Positions 60,408-64,000 of a stretch of 64,000 nucleotides of DNA are shown here, one piece after another. The DNA is taken from contig CAVQVT010000016.1 in NCBI GenBank assembly GCA_963717255.1, positions 22,110 to 86,109 on the forward strand, given 5' to 3'. Every line of letters starts with the position of its first letter. The stretch's first letter is position 1. The notes beneath the pieces are model-generated. The model made no database searches. It saw only the letters and a program-made list of their open reading frames with translations, and was not told where the DNA came from. A program made the position numbers and the translations under genes. The DNA is from CAIYQJ01 sp963717255 (GTDB lineage: Bacteria > Chloroflexota > Limnocylindria > Limnocylindrales > CSP1-4).

Positions 60408-61559
60408 TCAGGGTCTCCGCGGAACCCAGTGCGGTTCAGTCTGCCTCTTGGCTGCGAGTCGCGCTTCGACGAACGCACGAAACGCCTCTCTGAACTTCGC
60501 ATGGGTGAATCTCTCGGCATTGCGACGGCATGCATGCGGGTCGAACACCCCCGAGCTGCCCTCGAAGAGCTCGACTGCCGCCACGATCGAATCCGGCGAC
60601 TGTTCCGAGAAGAGGATGCCGGTGCAATCACCTTGCCCCAGAGGGATCACCGTCTCCAGAAGCCCGCCTTGTCCGAATCCGATGACCGGTGTGCCGCACG
60701 CCTGGGCTTCTACCGGAGTGATTCCGAAATCTTCGACGCCCGGGAAGATGAGAGCCTTTGCACTCTGCAGATACCTGAGCCACAGCTCTTGGCTCTGGTA
60801 ACCGACGAATCGGACGTTACTGGAAGCGATCTTCTTGAGGGTCGCGAACTCGGGACCATCGCCGAGGACGACGAGCCGCTTCGTCGGCATTCCCGCGAAA
60901 GCCCTCACCGCAACATCGGTACGTTTGTAGGATTCCAGTCGCCCCGCGCAAAGGTAGAAATCCTGCTTGTGTTCGTGAAGGGGAAATGCATCCACATCAA
61001 CGGGCGGGTAGATGACCGTCGACTCGCGGCGATAGACCTTCCGTATCCGTCTCGCGACGAATTCGGAGTTGGCGACGAACGCGTCGACCCCATTCGCGGT
61101 GCGCAGATCCCATTGCCGAAGGTAGTGCAACACCCACCTGAGGAAGAACCCCCGAAGTCCGCTGCCGTTCTTGCCGCGCAAGTACTCGCCTTGTAGATCC
61201 CACGCGTACCGCATCGGCGAATGCACGTAGGAGATGTGCAGTTGATCGGGACCCGTGAGGACGCCCTTCGCGACCGCGTGCGAACTCGATATCACGACGT
61301 CGTACGCGGACAGATCGAGCTGCTCGATGGCGATCGGCATCCAGGGCAAGTAGTACGCGTGACGACTCCGCGCGAATGGGAGTCTCTGGAGGAACGTCGT
61401 GCCGACTCGCTTCCCGAGGATCTTGGATCTGTGTTCCGGCGGTAGGAAGTCCACGAGTGCGAAGAGATCGGCGTGCGGATAGCACGCCAGTATCTGCTGC
61501 ACGACTCGTTCGGATCCAGCCCAGTCTATGAACCACTCATGAACGACGGCCATCTTCAT
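60408..61559 (-). CDS. Family 4 glycosyltransferase, foreign-looking
   Basis: 383 residues from ATG 61559 (ATG 61553 also possible; upstream codons look non-coding). GT4 layout: MKMAVVHEWFIDWAGSERVV, ISYVHSPMRYAWDLQGEYLR, donor-domain FYLCAGRLESYKRTDVAVRA, and EDFGITPVEAQACGTPVIGF (E-x7-E type). It resembles WbaZ-type mannosyltransferases that build surface polysaccharides. Bases are visibly less GC-rich (60961-61020 has 33/60 G+C against 45/60 in 62521-62580), and it lies opposite to and between pheS and pheT beside IS remnants, which suggests transfer. Confidence 0.88.
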   Translation of the reverse strand: MKMAVVHEWFIDWAGSERVVQQILACYPHADLFALVDFLPPEHRSKILGKRVGTTFLQRLPFARSRHAYYLPWMPIAIEQLDLSAYDVVISSSHAVAKGVLTGPDQLHISYVHSPMRYAWDLQGEYLRGKNGSGLRGFFLRWVLHYLRQWDLRTANGVDAFVANSEFVARRIRKVYRRESTVIYPPVDVDAFPLHEHKQDFYLCAGRLESYKRTDVAVRAFAGMPTKRLVVLGDGPEFATLKKIASSNVRFVGYQSQELWLRYLQSAKALIFPGVEDFGITPVEAQACGTPVIGFGQGGLLETVIPLGQGDCTGILFSEQSPDSIVAAVELFEGSSGVFDPHACRRNAERFTHAKFREAFRAFVEARLAAKRQTEPHWVPRRP

Positions 61560-62052
61560 CGCGAGGATCTCGCCTCTTCGGTCGGTGAGCAAGCGTTCGA
61601 TCGAAGGAGTCGCATGCCCCTCGGTCTGTCCGGGAGATCTGCGCACGACGGTCTCACCCCGCGCTCGCATCGGTCCTGACTTCCGAACGAAAGCGCCCGC
61701 GAGGACCGAAAGAACTCACCGCCTGGCATTCCGCTGTTCACCAGAAGCGTCGCGGCGGCGATCCTGTCCGACTCCGCCTCCACCGCCGCGGCCTCCTTCC
61801 GGGGTGAGCCGGTGGCCGCGATCGCAGGTGAGGAGTCGCGCGAGGAGGGCCCGTGCGCAGGTCGCCGTTGTCGCCGTCGCGTCGAGCAGGTTCGACCACG
61901 GCGGCCTCCTGCGCCTCGCGGGAAGCATCGCCGGGATCGGTGGCCTCGGACGGACTGCGGTGGAGGCAGGCTATCGGGTACCTTTCCACGGTGCGCTCCT
62001 TCCGAATGGCCTCCTGTTCCCCTGCAACGGTACTTCGTCCGGAGCAGCTCCG
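61560..62052. other. Non-coding stretch between glycosyltransferase and pheT
   Basis: About 490 bases. G+C rises from 61700 onward. No supported gene; a 67-codon frame (61853-62056) overlaps the pheT start by GTGA but looks like chance. TACCTT at 61978-61983 is a possible -10 for pheT, now separated from pheS. Confidence 0.4.
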
Positions 62053-64000
62053 GTGAGGGTCCCGCTGTCCTGGCTCCGCGACTACGTCGACGTCGATCTC
62101 GACCCGGCGGTCCTCGCCGAACGGCTGACGCTGCTGGGCATGGAGGTGCAGTCGATCGAGCGGTGGGGCGCCGAGTGGCGCTCCGTCGTCGTCGGGGAGC
62201 TCCTCACCGTCGAGAAGCACCCGCGCGCAGACCGGCTCTCGCTCACGACCGTCACGGTGGGCTCGGGTGAGCCGCTGCGGATCGTCTGCGGAGCGACGAA
62301 CATCGCGCCGGGCCAGCGCGTCCCGGTGGCGCTGCCGGGCGCCGTCCTGCCGGGCGACCGGCGGATCGAACGCACGGAGAAGATGGGCGTCGTCAGCGAG
62401 GGGATGCTCTGCTCGGGCGACGAGCTCCAGCTCACGACCGACGCGGACGGGATCCTGATCCTCCCCGTCGAGACCCCCCTCGGGGTCGACCTCTCCGACC
62501 TGTACGGCGACGTCGTCCTCGACGTGGACGTCAAGCCGAACCGCGGCGACGCCCTCAGCCTCGTCGGGCTCGCGCGCGAGGTCTCCGCCATCACGGGCGC
62601 GCCGGTCCGCCAGCCGGTGGCCGCGCTCGTCGAGACGGACCCGGACGTCGCCGAGAGGCTCCGGGTCGTCGTCGAGGAGCCGGGGCTCTGCACGCGCTTC
62701 GTCGGCCGCTGGGTGAGTGGCGCGACGGTCGGGCCGTCGCCCGACCTCGTCCAGATGCGCCTCCGCGCCGCCGGGATGCGCCCGGTGAGCAACGTGGTGG
62801 ACGCGTCGAACTACGTGATGCTCGAGATCGGCAAGCCGACGCACGCGTTCGATGCGCGCGCGGTGCACGACGGGACGATCGTGGTCCGACGCGCGCGCCG
62901 CGGCGAGCGCCTCGAGACCCTGGACCACGTTGATCGGCCGCTGGATCCCGAGACCCTCATCATCGCCGACCCTCGCGGCCCGATCGGGATCGCCGGCGTC
63001 ATGGGGGGAGCGGCATCGGAGGTCGTCGACGACACGACCGACGTGATCGTCGAGTCCGCCATCTTCGATCCGGTGAGCATCCGGCGGACCGGCCAGCGGT
63101 ACGCGCTGCGCTCCGAGGCGAGCCTCAGGTTCGAGAAGGGTCAGGACGTCCCCACCGCCCCCGTCGGGGCCGACCGCGTCGCCGCGCTCATCGTCTCCTG
63201 GTCCGGCGGCGCGGTCCTCCGCGGCCGCGTGGACACGGATCCCCGCGAGCCCGGCCCGTCGCGGGTGGCCTTCCGCCCCGCTCGCGTCGAGCGGCTCCTC
63301 GGCACGACGCGGAGCCCTGTCGAGCAGCGTGCGCTCCTCGCCCGCGTGGGGGTCGAGACCGAGACCGTCCCCTCGGGGACGCCCGTCGTGGTGGCGGCCG
63401 GGGCGGACCCGCTCGTCGTCGAGTCCGCCGAGGAGACGCTCGTGGCGCTGGTGCCGACCTGGCGTCGTGACATCGCGATCGAGGCCGACGTCGCCGAGGA
63501 GATCGCCCGTGTGGGCGGCTACGACGCGGTCCCCACGCGAACCCCGGAGACCCTCATGCCCACCTACCGGCCCTCGCCGGTCGGCGTCCGCGACGCCGTC
63601 CGCGAGGCGCTCGTCGGTGCGGGCCTCGTCGAGGTGGTGACGCACGCCCTCGTCGCACCTGACTCCATCGCGGACCTGCCGTGGCCGGACGACCCCGACG
63701 TGCCGGCCGGGGAGGACGTCTCGGGCGGTGCCGTCGTGACGGTGCGGAACCCGCTCTCGCAGCAGCACTCGGTTCTGCGCCGACACCTCCCGGCCAGCCT
63801 GCTCGATGTCCTCGCCACGAACGAACGTCACGGCGCCGAGCGGGTCGCCGTCTTCGAGGTGGGAAAGGGCTATGCGGCCGACGGGCCGCGGGCGCGCGAG
63901 TGGTGGCGCGTCGCGTTCCTCCTCGCCGGCGAGGCCGACCCGCCGTCGTGGAACCGCCCGGCTCGGGCGGCGGACCTGGACGACGCGAAGGCGGTCGTGG
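62053..64000 (+). CDS. pheT: Phenylalanyl-tRNA synthetase beta subunit, N-terminal part (runs off window)
   Basis: GTG 62053 opens VRVPLSWLRDYVDVDLDPAV, the usual PheT start; 649 codons are present with no stop. An EMAP/tRNA-binding OB domain (VVVGELLTVEKHPRADRLSL; IVCGATNIAPGQRVPVALPG), B3/4 editing domain (SNVVDASNYVMLEIGKPTHA), B5 domain (LEVALVPTWRRDIAIEADVA-like VALVPTWRRDIAIEADV) and the start of the catalytic-like domain are seen. Together with pheS it forms the (alpha-beta)2 enzyme. It is no longer contiguous with pheS. Confidence 0.96.
   Translation, partial: MRVPLSWLRDYVDVDLDPAVLAERLTLLGMEVQSIERWGAEWRSVVVGELLTVEKHPRADRLSLTTVTVGSGEPLRIVCGATNIAPGQRVPVALPGAVLPGDRRIERTEKMGVVSEGMLCSGDELQLTTDADGILILPVETPLGVDLSDLYGDVVLDVDVKPNRGDALSLVGLAREVSAITGAPVRQPVAALVETDPDVAERLRVVVEEPGLCTRFVGRWVSGATVGPSPDLVQMRLRAAGMRPVSNVVDASNYVMLEIGKPTHAFDARAVHDGTIVVRRARRGERLETLDHVDRPLDPETLIIADPRGPIGIAGVMGGAASEVVDDTTDVIVESAIFDPVSIRRTGQRYALRSEASLRFEKGQDVPTAPVGADRVAALIVSWSGGAVLRGRVDTDPREPGPSRVAFRPARVERLLGTTRSPVEQRALLARVGVETETVPSGTPVVVAAGADPLVVESAEETLVALVPTWRRDIAIEADVAEEIARVGGYDAVPTRTPETLMPTYRPSPVGVRDAVREALVGAGLVEVVTHALVAPDSIADLPWPDDPDVPAGEDVSGGAVVTVRNPLSQQHSVLRRHLPASLLDVLATNERHGAERVAVFEVGKGYAADGPRAREWWRVAFLLAGEADPPSWNRPARAADLDDAKAVV

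Noticed and set aside
61853..62056. 67-codon frame ending in GTGA overlap with pheT
   Set aside because: No ribosome site, no motif, composition like non-coding DNA.

Overview
The window is very GC-rich (roughly 70-75% G+C by eye) and packed with short-gap or overlapping genes, mostly on the + strand, with many ATGA/GTGA/TGATG stop-start overlaps. Gene content is that of a free-living bacterium. The FtsA-like gene beside a membrane protein with a DVDDEIT N-terminus, EF-P with an RGSAQVR tip, DUF881 pairs, SHOCT proteins and a T-box before thrS fit a Chloroflexota lineage (Limnocylindria-like). That placement is inference; an actinobacterium is the main alternative.

Layout. 1-5306: 3' end of alaS, an actin-like FtsA/PilM-type ATPase, a large single-pass envelope protein, ruvX and mltG. 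5381-12275: membrane protein, M24 peptidase with an apparent frameshift, SHOCT protein, efp, xseA, an overlooked 51-codon membrane protein, xseB, dxs. 12406-27181: long housekeeping run (tlyA, NAD kinase, recN, xerC/D, PH-domain protein, site-2 protease, HD protein, scpA, scpB, rluB-type synthase, amidohydrolase, cmk, plsC, ispH, der). 27266-33779: tRNA-Pro, small secreted proteins including a collagen-like one, M23 peptidase, DUF309, NmrA-like reductase, DUF1269 protein, a CGNR regulator with a divergent promoter region, and two mini-genes. 33939-43936: PLP decarboxylase, DUF4332, DUF1461, a second site-2 protease, moaC, mogA-like gene, large FeS oxidoreductase, nrdR, dcd, MBL hydrolase. 43956-45837 (- strand): glutaredoxin-ccdA-tlpA thiol-redox operon. 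45899-54493: tRNA-Arg, solute-binding protein, peptidase MA-like protein, two DUF881 proteins, DUF951, MFS, asparaginase, LiaF-like protein. 54587-64000: truncated YbaK gene, tRNA-Val, T-box, thrS, infC-rpmI-rplT, pheS, an insertion of IS debris plus a foreign-looking glycosyltransferase, then pheT running off the end.

Themes. (1) Translation and isoprenoid genes (alaS, efp, thrS, infC, rpmI, rplT, pheS/T, der, three tRNAs; dxs and ispH). (2) Envelope proteins and proteolysis. (3) Visible gene decay: frameshifted M24, 5' stubs of ybaK and probably etfB, and a pheS-pheT pair broken by IS remnants. (4) Readable regulation: TANNNT -10 boxes 6-9 nt before start codons implying leaderless mRNAs, an NrdR-type box pair, a T-box, and a divergent operator region next to the CGNR gene. 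I found no CRISPR array, rRNA or intact prophage. The best candidate for an undescribed system is the actin-like ATPase plus DVDDEIT membrane protein pair set into the alaS-ruvX-mltG neighbourhood.
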